From GCA-002727735 sp038134525 (GTDB lineage Bacteria > Bacteroidota > Bacteroidia > Flavobacteriales_D > Parvicellaceae): DNA of 55,621 nt. A program made the translations under genes and the position numbers. The DNA is taken from assembly GCA_038134525.1 (NCBI GenBank), contig JAYPVI010000018.1:1-55621 (forward strand). The letters are read 5' to 3'. Position 1 is the stretch's first letter. Each line of letters starts with the position of its first letter. The notes under the pieces are model-generated. The model worked only from the letters and a program-made list of their open reading frames with translations. It was not told where the DNA came from and did not search any database. Shown piece after piece: positions 1-8,156 of this stretch.

Positions 1-55
1 TCTTTGTTTTGTTGGTCTTTGTTTTGTTGATCTTTGTTTTGTTGGTCTTTGTTTT
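1..55. repeat. 15-bp tandem repeat coding for DQQNK pentapeptides
   Basis: Near-identical 15-bp units (TCTTTGTTTTGTTGG/A on the plus strand) lie head to tail from base 1 and decay after base 55. The unit is five codons long, so it stays in the minus-strand reading frame and simply builds the DQQNK tail of the partial gene. Copy number cannot be judged because the array starts at the window edge. Confidence 0.75.
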
Positions 56-362
56 CTTTATCCTTGTTCTTTTGTTCTTTATTCTTCTGTTCTTGTTTTT
101 GTTTTTGTTGTTGTTTTTTTTGCTTTTGCTGTTGTTCGTCTAATTTTTTAAAGAACTCTTCAGCTAATCTTTCCATTTCTTCATTGTTTTCATGTTCTTT
201 TAGTCCTTTATTTAATGTTTTTATAGCATTTAATTTATCATCAGAAATGTAATATTGAGCGGCTTCATTAAAGTAGTCAATAGGTAATTTATTTGTTTGT
301 GAAAAACATGTTGCAAGTTGTAAAACACTTATTGCAAAAAATATGGTTTTTAAAGCATTCAT
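1..362 (-). CDS. TPR-type Bat operon protein, 3' part outside the window
   Basis: Partial gene read from 362 leftwards; about 120 codons are visible and the stop lies beyond base 1. The ATG follows directly after the TAA of the upstream TPR gene with no bases between, so the two are almost certainly co-transcribed and translationally coupled. The first ~21 residues form a signal peptide ending in CFSQ. Residues ~28-70 look like one helical TPR-type hairpin (FNEAAQYY, KTLNKGLKEHE). From ~75 on the protein is low-complexity K/Q/N/D/E, ending in DQQNK pentapeptides. Bacteroidota BatC proteins often pair TPRs with a charged Gln-rich tail, so this or its upstream neighbour could be BatC; the truncation prevents a firm choice. 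Expected to be periplasmic and part of the MoxR/Bat membrane complex. Confidence 0.7.
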   Translation of the reverse strand, partial: MNALKTIFFAISVLQLATCFSQTNKLPIDYFNEAAQYYISDDKLNAIKTLNKGLKEHENNEEMERLAEEFFKKLDEQQQKQKKQQQKQKQEQKNKEQKNKDKENKDQQNKDQQNKDQQNK

Positions 363-1199
363 TTATTTAAGAATTTCGTTTAAAATTTTTAGTTTTTTAT
401 TTAATTCTTCTAATTCTTTAAGTGATTCATCTTTTGATATTCCTTTGTTTAAGACAGAATATGCTTCTTTAAATTTATTTTCTTGAATTAATTTCAAGGT
501 TTTTTTCTTTATTTCTACTCCATTTTTTGAAATTGTTTTTTGTTTTTCATTTTCATTTTTCTTCTCTTCATTATTATATTTATTATTAAATTCATTATTG
601 TATTCTTCTGTTTTTTCAGGCAATAATCTAATTGAATAACTTAGGTTATATCTTGCATCTTTGTTAGATGGATTTTCTCTAATTGCATTTTTATAGTTTT
701 TAATGGCTATGCTTAAAACTTTATCTTTATTTTCAAGTAATATTTTCTGCATTTTAAGTAATGAATCTGTAATTAAAAAGTTTTTCATTTTCTCCTTAAT
801 ATTTTGGTCATCCTCAATTTTTGAATTACTAAGTTCTTTATCTATCAAATCTAATAAATTGCTTTCGCGTTCCCATATTTTTAAATTCGAATTACCTATA
901 TTGTAATATCCATCAGATTTTTCTTTTTTATTATCGCATTTTAATATGTATTTCTGATAATACATCGTTGCCTCTTCGAATTCATTTTTTCTGAATGATG
1001 CATTGCCTGCGTTAAATAAACTTATATTGTTACTTATGTCCAATGAATTGGCTTTATTGTATTTTTTTAATGCTTCTTGATATTCTCCATTTTTATAATC
1101 CTTGTTTCCATGATATAAATTAAATTTACTATCAATATTTTGAGCATTAATATTGGAGTAAATCAATATCATTATTAAGGCTAAAAAATTATTATTCAT
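363..1199 (-). CDS. Periplasmic TPR protein of the Bat operon (BatC/BatE-like)
   Basis: About 278 residues from the ATG at 1199, which I prefer over an upstream in-frame start at 1226. From 1199 the protein opens with a clean signal peptide (MNNNFLALIMILIYSNINAQ), and the ATG overlaps the batB stop by 8 bp in the same style as the other junctions of this operon. TPR-type hairpins occupy residues ~25-85 (YHGNKDYKNGEYQEALKKYN, NAGNASFRKNEFEEATMYYQ), followed by a helical spacer, a further TPR near 165-195 (NYKNAIRENPSNKDARYNL) and a Lys/Glu/Asn-rich tail. TPR proteins of Bat operons are thought to act as periplasmic scaffolds for the VWA proteins; the precise function is not established. Confidence 0.8.
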   Translation of the reverse strand: MNNNFLALIMILIYSNINAQNIDSKFNLYHGNKDYKNGEYQEALKKYNKANSLDISNNISLFNAGNASFRKNEFEEATMYYQKYILKCDNKKEKSDGYYNIGNSNLKIWERESNLLDLIDKELSNSKIEDDQNIKEKMKNFLITDSLLKMQKILLENKDKVLSIAIKNYKNAIRENPSNKDARYNLSYSIRLLPEKTEEYNNEFNNKYNNEEKKNENEKQKTISKNGVEIKKKTLKLIQENKFKEAYSVLNKGISKDESLKELEELNKKLKILNEILK

Positions 1200-2358
1200 T
1201 TTTAAATAACTTAACTTTATCTTCAAAATTTCCTCTTTTTTCTAAAATTATAAATTCTAAGAGGAGTAAAATAAAAGCAGGAATTAAAAACCATTGAAAT
1301 TGATCATCGTAAGTAGAATATTTTTCTTTTTTAAGGGTAGTTTTTTCAATGGAATTCAAGCGGTCTAAAATATCCCTTAAATTTAAATTTAATCCCATTG
1401 CTCTTGTATACGTACCATTACCAGCTTGGGCAATTTGTACTAAGTTTTCTTCATTGAGCTTGGTTAAAACGGTACTGTTTTCTTCATCTTTTTTATTACC
1501 AATTTTTTTCCCTCTTTTGTAAACAGGAATAGGAACACCTTTATCCGTACCCATACCTACTGTGCAAATCACTACATTTTGATTACTAGCCTCATCAGCT
1601 GCGTTAATGGCCATTTCTTCGTGATCTTCACCATCAGACATGATTAAAATTGCTTTATTGGTGTTTTTTTCAAAATTGAAAGAACTCATACATAAATCGA
1701 TTGCATTTCCAATATCAGTTCCTTGTGATGAAATCATATCCGTTCCAATGCTTTTTAAAAATAATTGAGCAACATGATAATCAGGAGTTAGGGGTAACTG
1801 TTTGTAGGCTTCACCTGCAAAAACAACAATTCCAACATGATCCCCCCTTAATTCGTTCAGTAACTTTCCAACGGCAAGTTTAGCTACATCTAATCTACTG
1901 TAATCTTGAATGATATCTTCTGCCATCATACTTCTACTAATGTCTAATGCAATCATCACATCAATTCCTTTTGACTCTACCGTTTTTTCATTTTCACCAT
2001 ATTGAGGATTAGATGCAGCAATTATAAGTAAACTGATAGCCGTACGAAACAAAAAGAACTTTAGTGAAGATCTAAAATTAGAGAATCCCTTAAAAACGTG
2101 ATGCACCGTATTTAAATTAGAGAATTTTTTTAGGGCTTTGTTTTTCCAAGATCTATTTACAACCCAAACCACATTAATAAATAAGATTAAGATCAGTAAC
2201 CAAAGCCTTTCAGGGTGTTCAAATCTAAACTCAACTACATTGGAAAATAAATACTGGTAACTCAAAAAACAAATACTCCAGAACAGTATTTCTAGCATTA
2301 TAAGTGAGATAACAGCATTGGATAGAGGTAGGTTATATTTATGCTTAAAATTGCTCAT
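1192..2358 (-). CDS. batB: VWA-domain membrane protein, BatB
   Basis: 388 residues. The start overlaps the batA stop by 4 bp (ATGA), so translation is probably coupled. A hydrophobic segment near 15-40 precedes the usual BatB-type beginning (EFRFEHPERLWLLILILF, ~43-60); further membrane segments lie near 50-68 and 102-118. The von Willebrand A domain carries a complete MIDAS DxSxS (DISRS from ~139) and the downstream Thr of the fold (SSQGTDIG). One C-terminal membrane helix (~355-372) is followed by a charged tail. BatA and BatB are known from Bacteroides and Leptospira as 'aerotolerance' proteins, a name that later work has not fully supported. The extra N-terminal hydrophobic stretch is slightly longer than typical. 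Confidence 0.88.
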   Translation of the reverse strand: MSNFKHKYNLPLSNAVISLIMLEILFWSICFLSYQYLFSNVVEFRFEHPERLWLLILILFINVVWVVNRSWKNKALKKFSNLNTVHHVFKGFSNFRSSLKFFLFRTAISLLIIAASNPQYGENEKTVESKGIDVMIALDISRSMMAEDIIQDYSRLDVAKLAVGKLLNELRGDHVGIVVFAGEAYKQLPLTPDYHVAQLFLKSIGTDMISSQGTDIGNAIDLCMSSFNFEKNTNKAILIMSDGEDHEEMAINAADEASNQNVVICTVGMGTDKGVPIPVYKRGKKIGNKKDEENSTVLTKLNEENLVQIAQAGNGTYTRAMGLNLNLRDILDRLNSIEKTTLKKEKYSTYDDQFQWFLIPAFILLLLEFIILEKRGNFEDKVKLFKNE

Positions 2359-3380
2359 GATATACTTTTGAATATCATTTTACTCATAATAAATTCCATC
2401 ATTAATAGGCCTATTGCAGCCAAAATAAATAAATCCGCTTTTTCAGGAAGATCGATATCATATTCAATAGTTTTAATCTTAGCTTTTTCCATCTCATTTA
2501 TTTCCTTATAAACATCTTTTAGTTTTTGATTGTCAGTCGCTCTAAAATATTGTCCCCCTGTTTCTTCAGCAATGGTTTTAAGGGTTTCTTCATCAATTTC
2601 AACTTCTACGTAATCATAAATGTATCTTCCACTAAAGGGGTCAATGGCTACAGGTGTTTTGGCCTGACCATTAGTTCCTACACCTATTGTATAAACTCTA
2701 ATGCCAAAATCTTTAGCCATTTCTGCAGCATTTAAAGGGTGTATTTTCCCATGAGTGTTTACACCATCTGTGAGTAATATGATGACTTTACTTGGAGCAT
2801 TACTTTCTCTTAGTCTGTTAATGGCTGTGGCTAACCCCATACCAATAGCAGTACCTTGTTCAACTATACCTTGTTCGGAGGATTCTATTAGCTCAATCAT
2901 GATATCTCTATCAGAAGTCAAGGGACATTGCGTGTAGGCTTCTCCCTCAAAAATAACTAAACCTACTCTGTCATTTTTCCTATCTTTTACAAAATCAATG
3001 GCCAATTCTTTAGATGCTTTAAATCGATTTGGTAAGAAATCTTGTGCGAGCATACTGCCCGATGCATCCATTGAAATAATGATATCTATTCCTTCTTTAT
3101 AAAGTTCTGTTTCCGTATGTGCGTTCATGCTAATTTGTGGACGAGCCATTCCAATAATCAGCAACGTAAGAGCTGCTAATTTAACTCCAAATTTTATGTG
3201 ATTTATGTAACGTAAATATCCATTTTCTAATCCGCTAAATAAGGTCAAGGATGATATCTGAAGCGACTCTCTTTTCTTAATTTTTAGTAATGAATACAGT
3301 AAAATAGCTACGGGTACTAAAAGCAAAGCCCATAAGAATATAGAATCGTTAAATTGATATGTTGAAATCCAATTACTCAT
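2355..3380 (-). CDS. batA: VWA-domain membrane protein, BatA
   Basis: About 341 residues from the second of two adjacent ATGs (3383 and 3380); an upstream non-ATG start at 3401 only adds a Lys-rich stub. The start overlaps the upstream gene's stop by 8 bp. Two N-terminal membrane helices (~13-33 and ~64-79) precede a VWA domain with an intact MIDAS (DASGS from ~105, Thr in EQGTAIG, Asp in LLTDGVN). A C-terminal helix (~315-335) re-enters the membrane, so the VWA domain lies between two anchors. The layout is that of BatA, partner of BatB. Such proteins are proposed to be metal-dependent protein-binding modules remodelled by the MoxR ATPase encoded first in the operon. Confidence 0.9.
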   Translation of the reverse strand: MSNWISTYQFNDSIFLWALLLVPVAILLYSLLKIKKRESLQISSLTLFSGLENGYLRYINHIKFGVKLAALTLLIIGMARPQISMNAHTETELYKEGIDIIISMDASGSMLAQDFLPNRFKASKELAIDFVKDRKNDRVGLVIFEGEAYTQCPLTSDRDIMIELIESSEQGIVEQGTAIGMGLATAINRLRESNAPSKVIILLTDGVNTHGKIHPLNAAEMAKDFGIRVYTIGVGTNGQAKTPVAIDPFSGRYIYDYVEVEIDEETLKTIAEETGGQYFRATDNQKLKDVYKEINEMEKAKIKTIEYDIDLPEKADLFILAAIGLLMMEFIMSKMIFKSIS

Positions 3381-4332
3381 CATCCACTTTTTCTTTTTCA
3401 TTTATATCTAAACGTTCGTTTTCAATGAAATTTATTGCCATTTCAATGGCATGAATATTATCTTTTTCGAGTGGATTTATTTTCGCAAATTTTACCCCAT
3501 CTGAAAGTGTAAAAAAGGTACTCAACTCTTTCAAATAGGTATTGTCGATAGAAACCCATTTCAAACTTTCAAGGATTTCATTACTTGTTTTTTCAAAAGT
3601 TAGAATTTGATAACGGTATGCTAAAAATGACCAAATGACTTCAGAAATTTCACTGTAATATGCTTTGAAATGACCATTTTCCCACAGTTTTTTTGTCTTT
3701 AAGGAGTGTAGTCTTTCAAGTAACTTCACTTCTAATGGAATTTGAGGCTCAATGTCTATTTGCTCTGATTTCTTTTTCCATTTTTTAATCAAATAATATG
3801 TAGCTATTACCAAAGCAATACACAGGAATATCCACCATCCAAACTTTTTTAAGTAGTATAAAAAGTATTCAAAGAAAGTGATGTTCACTTCGAATATGGG
3901 TTTAATGTTTTTAATTTTATTTTCTGCTGTTTCTACTAGTTGAATAGTAAAGGGTAATGCATTTGAATACAACGTGTTTGAATCAACAAAAGCGAGACAT
4001 GGTGGAAATTCAAATTTACCGGTGTCAAAATTGGCAATAACTAACTCTTGACTGTAGTTAGTTACATAATCGTTTTCATCTGTTAATGTGGTACTTTTTG
4101 TAATTTTGGAAGAATTCCATAACTCCCAGTTGTTCCCTAAAGAATCACTGTTTCCTGAAAGTTGGAAATAGACAGAGTCAATTCGTTGATCTGAAGGCAC
4201 CTCAAGATTTAAAAATAATGGAATGGGCTCTCCTACATTATATGTGTTTTTACTTGAACTAGCTGTAAAGGAGGGGCTCTGTGAAAACACTAAATAAGGA
4301 ATGAATAACGATATGTAAAGTAATATTCTCAA
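3373..4332 (-). CDS. Signal-peptide, single-helix membrane protein of the moxR-bat operon
   Basis: 319 residues. A signal peptide (ending VFSQ, ~18) is followed by ~140 residues of beta-rich extracytoplasmic sequence opening with the phrase NTYNVGEPIPLFLNLEV, typical of an Ig-like fold. One transmembrane helix (~163-185, WWIFLCIALVIATYYLI) leads to a Lys-rich, helical cytoplasmic part containing HFKAYYSEISEVIWSFLAYRY. Proteins of this plan lie between the DUF58 and batA genes in many Bacteroidota and are usually left unnamed; the cytoplasmic segment resembles the DUF4381 arrangement. It overlaps DUF58 by 4 bp and batA by 8 bp. A role in linking the cytoplasmic MoxR/DUF58 pair to the periplasmic Bat proteins is inference from topology and position. 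Confidence 0.75.
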   Translation of the reverse strand: MRILLYISLFIPYLVFSQSPSFTASSSKNTYNVGEPIPLFLNLEVPSDQRIDSVYFQLSGNSDSLGNNWELWNSSKITKSTTLTDENDYVTNYSQELVIANFDTGKFEFPPCLAFVDSNTLYSNALPFTIQLVETAENKIKNIKPIFEVNITFFEYFLYYLKKFGWWIFLCIALVIATYYLIKKWKKKSEQIDIEPQIPLEVKLLERLHSLKTKKLWENGHFKAYYSEISEVIWSFLAYRYQILTFEKTSNEILESLKWVSIDNTYLKELSTFFTLSDGVKFAKINPLEKDNIHAIEMAINFIENERLDINEKEKVDDE

Positions 4333-5192
4333 CGTTTTTTAAATAAGTTCATTAACTGCTTAATGTATCCATCTTGAATATTAAGATTGACATAGTCTAC
4401 TTTTGCTTTTTTAAATGTTTGAGATGTATTATGTTCTACAGCTAATGCGTTTTGATAAAATTGTTCTCTTACTCTTTTGTTACTGGTATTAATCCATCTT
4501 TCTTTTCCAGTTTCACTATCTCTAAATAAACTTAGTCCCACATCGGTCATTATTTTTTCTCTATTATCAAGAATTCGAAGGGCGATCAAGTCATGTTTTT
4601 TTGAAGTGATTTTTAAGGGGTCTTCAAAATCTTTATCCATAAAATCAGAGATTAAAAATGCTATGGATCTCTTTTTGATGAGATTATTGAAGTTTTGTAG
4701 AACTTCTCCAATGTTTGTCTTATTTGACGAGGGTTTAAATTCGATTAACTCTCTAATAATTCTCAAGATATGTTTTCGACCTTTTTTTGGAGCTATGAAT
4801 AATTCTATTTTATCAGAAAAAAGAATAGCACCTATTTTATCGTTGTTTTGTGTTGCAGAAAAAGCTAGTACAGCACCTACTTCAGCTATAAATTCTCTTT
4901 TTGAAACTTCTCCTGTACCAAACATCTTAGAAGCCGAAATATCGACCATCAACATTACAGTTAATTCTCTTTCTTCTTCAAAAACTTTTACATAAGGGTC
5001 ATTAAATCTTGCCGTGACATTCCAATCAATTGTTCGAATTTCATCTCCTGGTATGTAGTTTCTAACTTCAGAAAATGCCATGCCTCTACCCTTAAAGGCA
5101 GAGTGGTACTCACCAGAGAAAACTTGTTTGGAAAGCCCTCTGGTCTTAATTTCAATCTTGCGGACTTTTTTTAATAATTCGCTGGTTTCCAA
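4329..5192 (-). CDS. DUF58 domain protein (MoxR-associated, VWA-like)
   Basis: 287 residues, no signal peptide or membrane helix, so cytoplasmic. It carries the DUF58 signature GDEIRTIDWNVTAR (~49-62) and a degenerate VWA-type metal site DISAS (~84-88). Length and layout match the short soluble DUF58 proteins that are encoded next to MoxR ATPases throughout Bacteroidota. The start is 10 bp after the moxR stop and the end overlaps the next gene by 4 bp. The family's molecular role is not established; pairing with MoxR as an adaptor or substrate presenter is the usual proposal. Confidence 0.88.
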   Translation of the reverse strand: METSELLKKVRKIEIKTRGLSKQVFSGEYHSAFKGRGMAFSEVRNYIPGDEIRTIDWNVTARFNDPYVKVFEEERELTVMLMVDISASKMFGTGEVSKREFIAEVGAVLAFSATQNNDKIGAILFSDKIELFIAPKKGRKHILRIIRELIEFKPSSNKTNIGEVLQNFNNLIKKRSIAFLISDFMDKDFEDPLKITSKKHDLIALRILDNREKIMTDVGLSLFRDSETGKERWINTSNKRVREQFYQNALAVEHNTSQTFKKAKVDYVNLNIQDGYIKQLMNLFKKR

Positions 5193-5202
5193 AACTAAAA
5201 AA

Positions 5203-6225
5203 TTAGGGTACTTCTACTGTATTTAATATTGTATTAATTACATCCTCTGTACTGATGTTTTCAGCTTCAGCTTCGTAGGATAACCCTATCCTATGTCTAA
5301 GGACATCTTTGCAAACAGCTCTAACATCTTCAGGGATAACATAACCTCTTTTCTTCAAAAAGGCATATGCCTTTGCAGCGTTAGCTAATGATATACTTGC
5401 TCTTGGCGAGCCACCAAAAGAAATGTAGTGTTTTACTTTTTCCAGTTGATAAAATTCTGGCTCTCTTGTGGCATAAACAATATCTACAATGTATTTCTCA
5501 ATTTTCTCATCCATGTAGATTTTCTTAACAATCTCTCTAGCACGAATAATTTGTTTAGGATCAACCACTTTATTTGGTTTTTCAAAACCTGTTGATGAAA
5601 CATTAGCTCTTATAATTAATCTCTCTTCTTCTCTTTTGGGGTAGGGAAGGACTACTTTAAGCATAAATCGATCTACTTGAGCTTCAGGTAATGGATAAGT
5701 TCCTTCCTGCTCTATTGGATTTTGTGTAGCCATAACTAAAAATGGCTCGGGTAATGGATAAGTTTGATCACCAATCGTAATTTGTCTTTCTTGCATGGCC
5801 TCAAGAAGAGCGCTCTGTACTTTGGCAGGAGCACGGTTAATTTCATCTGCAAGAATGAAATTTGAAAATAATGGTCCCTTTTTAGAGATAAATTCTTCTT
5901 TTTTTTGATTATAAATCATAGTGCCAAGTAAATCTGCAGGAAGAAGGTCTGGAGTGAACTGAATTCTTTTGAAATCTACATTGATTACTTTGGATAGAGT
6001 GCTTATGGCCAATGTTTTCGCTAATCCTGGAACACCTTCGAGCAGTATGTGTCCATTCGATAGAAGGCCAATCAAAAGGCTTTCAATCATATGTTGTTGA
6101 CCAATGATTACCTTTTTAATCTCCATGTTTATTAAATCCACAAATCCACTTTCTTTTTCAATGAGTTCGTTGATCTCAGCTATATTCACATTTTCAACAG
6201 CATTTGTTTGTTCTTTTATCTCCAT
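5203..6225 (-). CDS. MoxR-family AAA+ ATPase
   Basis: About 341 residues from the ATG at 6225; a TTG at 6255 would add ten residues unlike the family. Walker A GVPGLAKT (~64-71), Walker B ILADE (~124-128) followed by INRAPAKVQSALLEAMQE, sensor 1 ATQNP (~166-170), and the MoxR lid region with GGSPRASISLANAAKAYAF. MoxR proteins are chaperone-like ATPases that activate or assemble VWA-domain partners, here DUF58, BatA and BatB encoded downstream. First gene of the operon, divergent from a MazG-like gene across ~130 bp that should hold its promoter. Confidence 0.92.
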   Translation of the reverse strand: MEIKEQTNAVENVNIAEINELIEKESGFVDLINMEIKKVIIGQQHMIESLLIGLLSNGHILLEGVPGLAKTLAISTLSKVINVDFKRIQFTPDLLPADLLGTMIYNQKKEEFISKKGPLFSNFILADEINRAPAKVQSALLEAMQERQITIGDQTYPLPEPFLVMATQNPIEQEGTYPLPEAQVDRFMLKVVLPYPKREEERLIIRANVSSTGFEKPNKVVDPKQIIRAREIVKKIYMDEKIEKYIVDIVYATREPEFYQLEKVKHYISFGGSPRASISLANAAKAYAFLKKRGYVIPEDVRAVCKDVLRHRIGLSYEAEAENISTEDVINTILNTVEVP

Positions 6226-6285
6226 AGATTTTGATTTTGTTAAAGTAAAAATCAAAAATCTTTCAATTTCATAAACAAGACGGCT

Positions 6286-6301
6286 GTTAATATATGTTAA
6301 C
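6286..6301. promoter_or_regulatory. Short inverted repeat in the moxR/MazG divergent region
   Basis: GTTAA and TTAAC arms face each other with a 6-bp AT spacer between the two divergent starts. It could be an operator for moxR or chance symmetry in AT-rich DNA; I see no perfect TANNTTTG motif at a sensible distance from either gene. Confidence 0.2.
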
Positions 6302-6354
6302 TATTTTCTTAAATTTTCTTATAATAGATTCCGATTGAAAATTACCTTTATAAT

Positions 6355-6759
6355 ATGAAAGAAAACATAACATTAAAAGCATGTATAGAAGCGGTTGAGG
6401 AGTTTCATAATTCTTTTGGAATATCAAATGCTTATTCTCCTGTAAGTTTATTAGATGAAAAGGATCTCCAACTGAGATATAATTTAATGAAAGAGGAAAA
6501 TGAAGAATATCTTCATGCAGCTAAAAATGGTGATTTGGTTGAAATAGCTGATGCGCTAGGAGATATGTTGTATATATTATGTGGAACAATATTAAAACAC
6601 GGATTACAAGAAAAAATTACCGATGTATTTGAGGAAATTCAGAAAAGCAATATGAGCAAATTAGATAAGAATGGAAAACCCATTTACAGAGAAGATGGTA
6701 AGGTTATGAAATCTGAACTTTATTTTAAGCCTGATATTAAAAGTGTATTAGAAGCTTAA
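6355..6759 (+). CDS. MazG-like nucleoside triphosphate pyrophosphohydrolase
   Basis: 134 residues. The all-alpha NTP pyrophosphatase metal site is visible as EENEEY (~46-51, ExxE type) followed by EIADALGDMLYIL (~62-74, with the two Asp spaced as in ExxD). This fold hydrolyses (d)NTPs to NMP and pyrophosphate and usually serves house-cleaning of non-canonical nucleotides. The C-terminal part (NMSKLDKNGKPIYREDGKVMKS) resembles flavobacterial proteins annotated as phosphoribosyl-ATP pyrophosphohydrolase-like, but there is no his operon here. It converges on ribH: the two stop codons share the four bases TTAA at 6756-6759, leaving no room for a separate terminator. Confidence 0.82.
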   Translation: MKENITLKACIEAVEEFHNSFGISNAYSPVSLLDEKDLQLRYNLMKEENEEYLHAAKNGDLVEIADALGDMLYILCGTILKHGLQEKITDVFEEIQKSNMSKLDKNGKPIYREDGKVMKSELYFKPDIKSVLEA

Positions 6760-7271
6760 AAACCAATTTTGCTTTTTGGTTTGTTTATTTCAGTCTTCAG
6801 GTTGAGCATTTTAAGGCAAGCCACAGCACACTCCACACCTTTATTTCCGTGCTTTCCACCTGATCTATCTATCGACTGTTGTTTGTTGCTATCAGTTAGG
6901 ACACAAAATGAAGTTGGTTTGTTGTATCGTAATGAAACTTGCATAATACCATTGGTGGCTCCTTCGCACACATAATCAAAATGCTTAGTTTCTCCTTGAA
7001 TCACGCAACCCACACAGATTATGCCATCCACTAAATTATTTTCAAAAAGGTATTGTGCGCCAAGTGGAAGTTCAAAAGTTCCCGGTACGTGATGTACAGT
7101 TATATTTTCTTTTTTGATTTTATTTAAATGAAGTGTTTCTAAAACTCCATTTAAAAGTCTTGATGTAATGTCTTCGTTCCATTCTGAAACAACAACACCT
7201 ATTTTGATTTTTTCAGGATTTGAAAAGGAAACTAATTGTTCTTTTGAGAGATTTTTGCCTTTGGTGGCCAT
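6756..7271 (-). CDS. ribH: 6,7-dimethyl-8-ribityllumazine synthase
   Basis: 171 residues. Catalyses condensation of 5-amino-6-ribitylaminouracil with dihydroxybutanone phosphate, the penultimate step of riboflavin synthesis. Family motifs in order: VVSEWNEDITSRLL (ribityl-binding Trp/Asn region), VPGTFELPLGAQ, GCVIQGETKHFDYVC with the catalytic His, and DRSGGKHGNKGVECA with the phosphate-binding residues. A ~15-residue N-terminal extension precedes the core. The start overlaps the stop of the upstream TPR gene by one base (TAATG), so the two are coupled. Confidence 0.95.
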   Translation of the reverse strand: MATKGKNLSKEQLVSFSNPEKIKIGVVVSEWNEDITSRLLNGVLETLHLNKIKKENITVHHVPGTFELPLGAQYLFENNLVDGIICVGCVIQGETKHFDYVCEGATNGIMQVSLRYNKPTSFCVLTDSNKQQSIDRSGGKHGNKGVECAVACLKMLNLKTEINKPKSKIGF

Positions 7272-8083
7272 TATTCTATTTCTTCTTTCTCAAATTGGTA
7301 AACTGGCTTTCCTAAAAGAAGGCTCTCCATATATTTTTCAGCATTAACGGCTGATTTTGAAAGAGGGTATTTTTGAACGACATCTCTATATAAATTTATG
7401 GCCATTTCATAGTCTTCAATGATTTCAAGACAAAGGGCTGCTTTCATTAAATAGATAGGAGTAGTTAACTCGTTGTCTCTTCTATTATATGCCTTTTCAT
7501 AATAGTCTAAAGCATCATTAACCGAACCAAGTTGGAGGAAGGCATCTCCCATTGCACCAAATGTTATTGTTCCAAGCAATTCATCATCAAAATTTACTTT
7601 CTCTAATGTTTCTATTGCTAAAGTATACTCTTTATTATTAAGGTAGCTTATTCCTAGGTTATATAGGGCTAGTTTTCCACCAGCATAACCTTCGTAGTCT
7701 TCACTGGCTTTTAAAAAGCCATCATATAGGCCAAGTGAATCTCCATTAATAGCTAAATTCCAGTTTTGGTTGTCAAATGCTTGATTTTCTGCTCTCCAAA
7801 TGGCTTCTAATGATTCGGTTTGCTTAGGATTGAATATTCGTTCGATATAGATGAATTTATATCCTGCCATTGCTAAAAATAAAATAGCTAGTAATGCAAC
7901 AACTACATTTACAGACTTTTTGTTAGCAATATAAAATTCGTAACTTTTTTCACCAATAATTTTTTCTAGATCAATTTTATCTACGATAGATGAAGTTGTT
8001 TTTTCTTCTACCACTGGGTTTTCTTCACTTTTTTCAACTACTCTTGTATCATCATTTATTGGTGTTTCTTTTTCTTCTGCCAT
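7271..8083 (-). CDS. Membrane-anchored TPR protein upstream of ribH
   Basis: 270 residues. An acidic cytoplasmic N-terminus (~1-57) is followed by one transmembrane helix (~58-78, VNVVVALLAILFLAMAGYKFIYI) and then TPR hairpins across the rest (LALYNLGISYLNNKEYTLAIETLEKV, GDAFLQLGSVNDALDYYEKAYNR, ALCLEIIEDYEMAINLYRDVVQKYP). The plan of a short cytoplasmic tail, one helix and periplasmic TPRs resembles YfgM/BamD-like helpers of envelope biogenesis. The gene sits between ribH and recF, an arrangement I recall from other Flavobacteriia. Function not known; no link with riboflavin is implied by its sequence. Confidence 0.8.
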   Translation of the reverse strand: MAEEKETPINDDTRVVEKSEENPVVEEKTTSSIVDKIDLEKIIGEKSYEFYIANKKSVNVVVALLAILFLAMAGYKFIYIERIFNPKQTESLEAIWRAENQAFDNQNWNLAINGDSLGLYDGFLKASEDYEGYAGGKLALYNLGISYLNNKEYTLAIETLEKVNFDDELLGTITFGAMGDAFLQLGSVNDALDYYEKAYNRRDNELTTPIYLMKAALCLEIIEDYEMAINLYRDVVQKYPLSKSAVNAEKYMESLLLGKPVYQFEKEEIE

Positions 8084-8102
8084 TTTTATATTAATTGGTG
8101 TG

Positions 8103-8110
8103 CAAAAATA
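8103..8110 (-). promoter_or_regulatory. Putative -7 element TATTTTTG
   Basis: On the minus strand TATTTTTG fits the Bacteroidota -7 consensus TANNTTTG and ends 19 bases before the ATG of the TPR-ribH pair. No clear -33 TTG is seen, and AT-rich intergenic DNA yields such matches by chance. Confidence 0.3.
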
Positions 8111-8156
8111 GTTTTTTTTATAAATTATACTTTCTTTTAGGTTCTATTTTTAGTGT

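Noticed and set aside
1..55. Regular 15-bp repeats at the window edge, possible CRISPR or minisatellite
   Set aside because: Units are contiguous with no spacers and are five codons long, building a DQQNK tail in frame with the minus-strand gene.
4477..4995. 172-codon open frame on the plus strand
   Set aside because: Lies entirely opposite the well-supported DUF58 gene and its translation has no family features.
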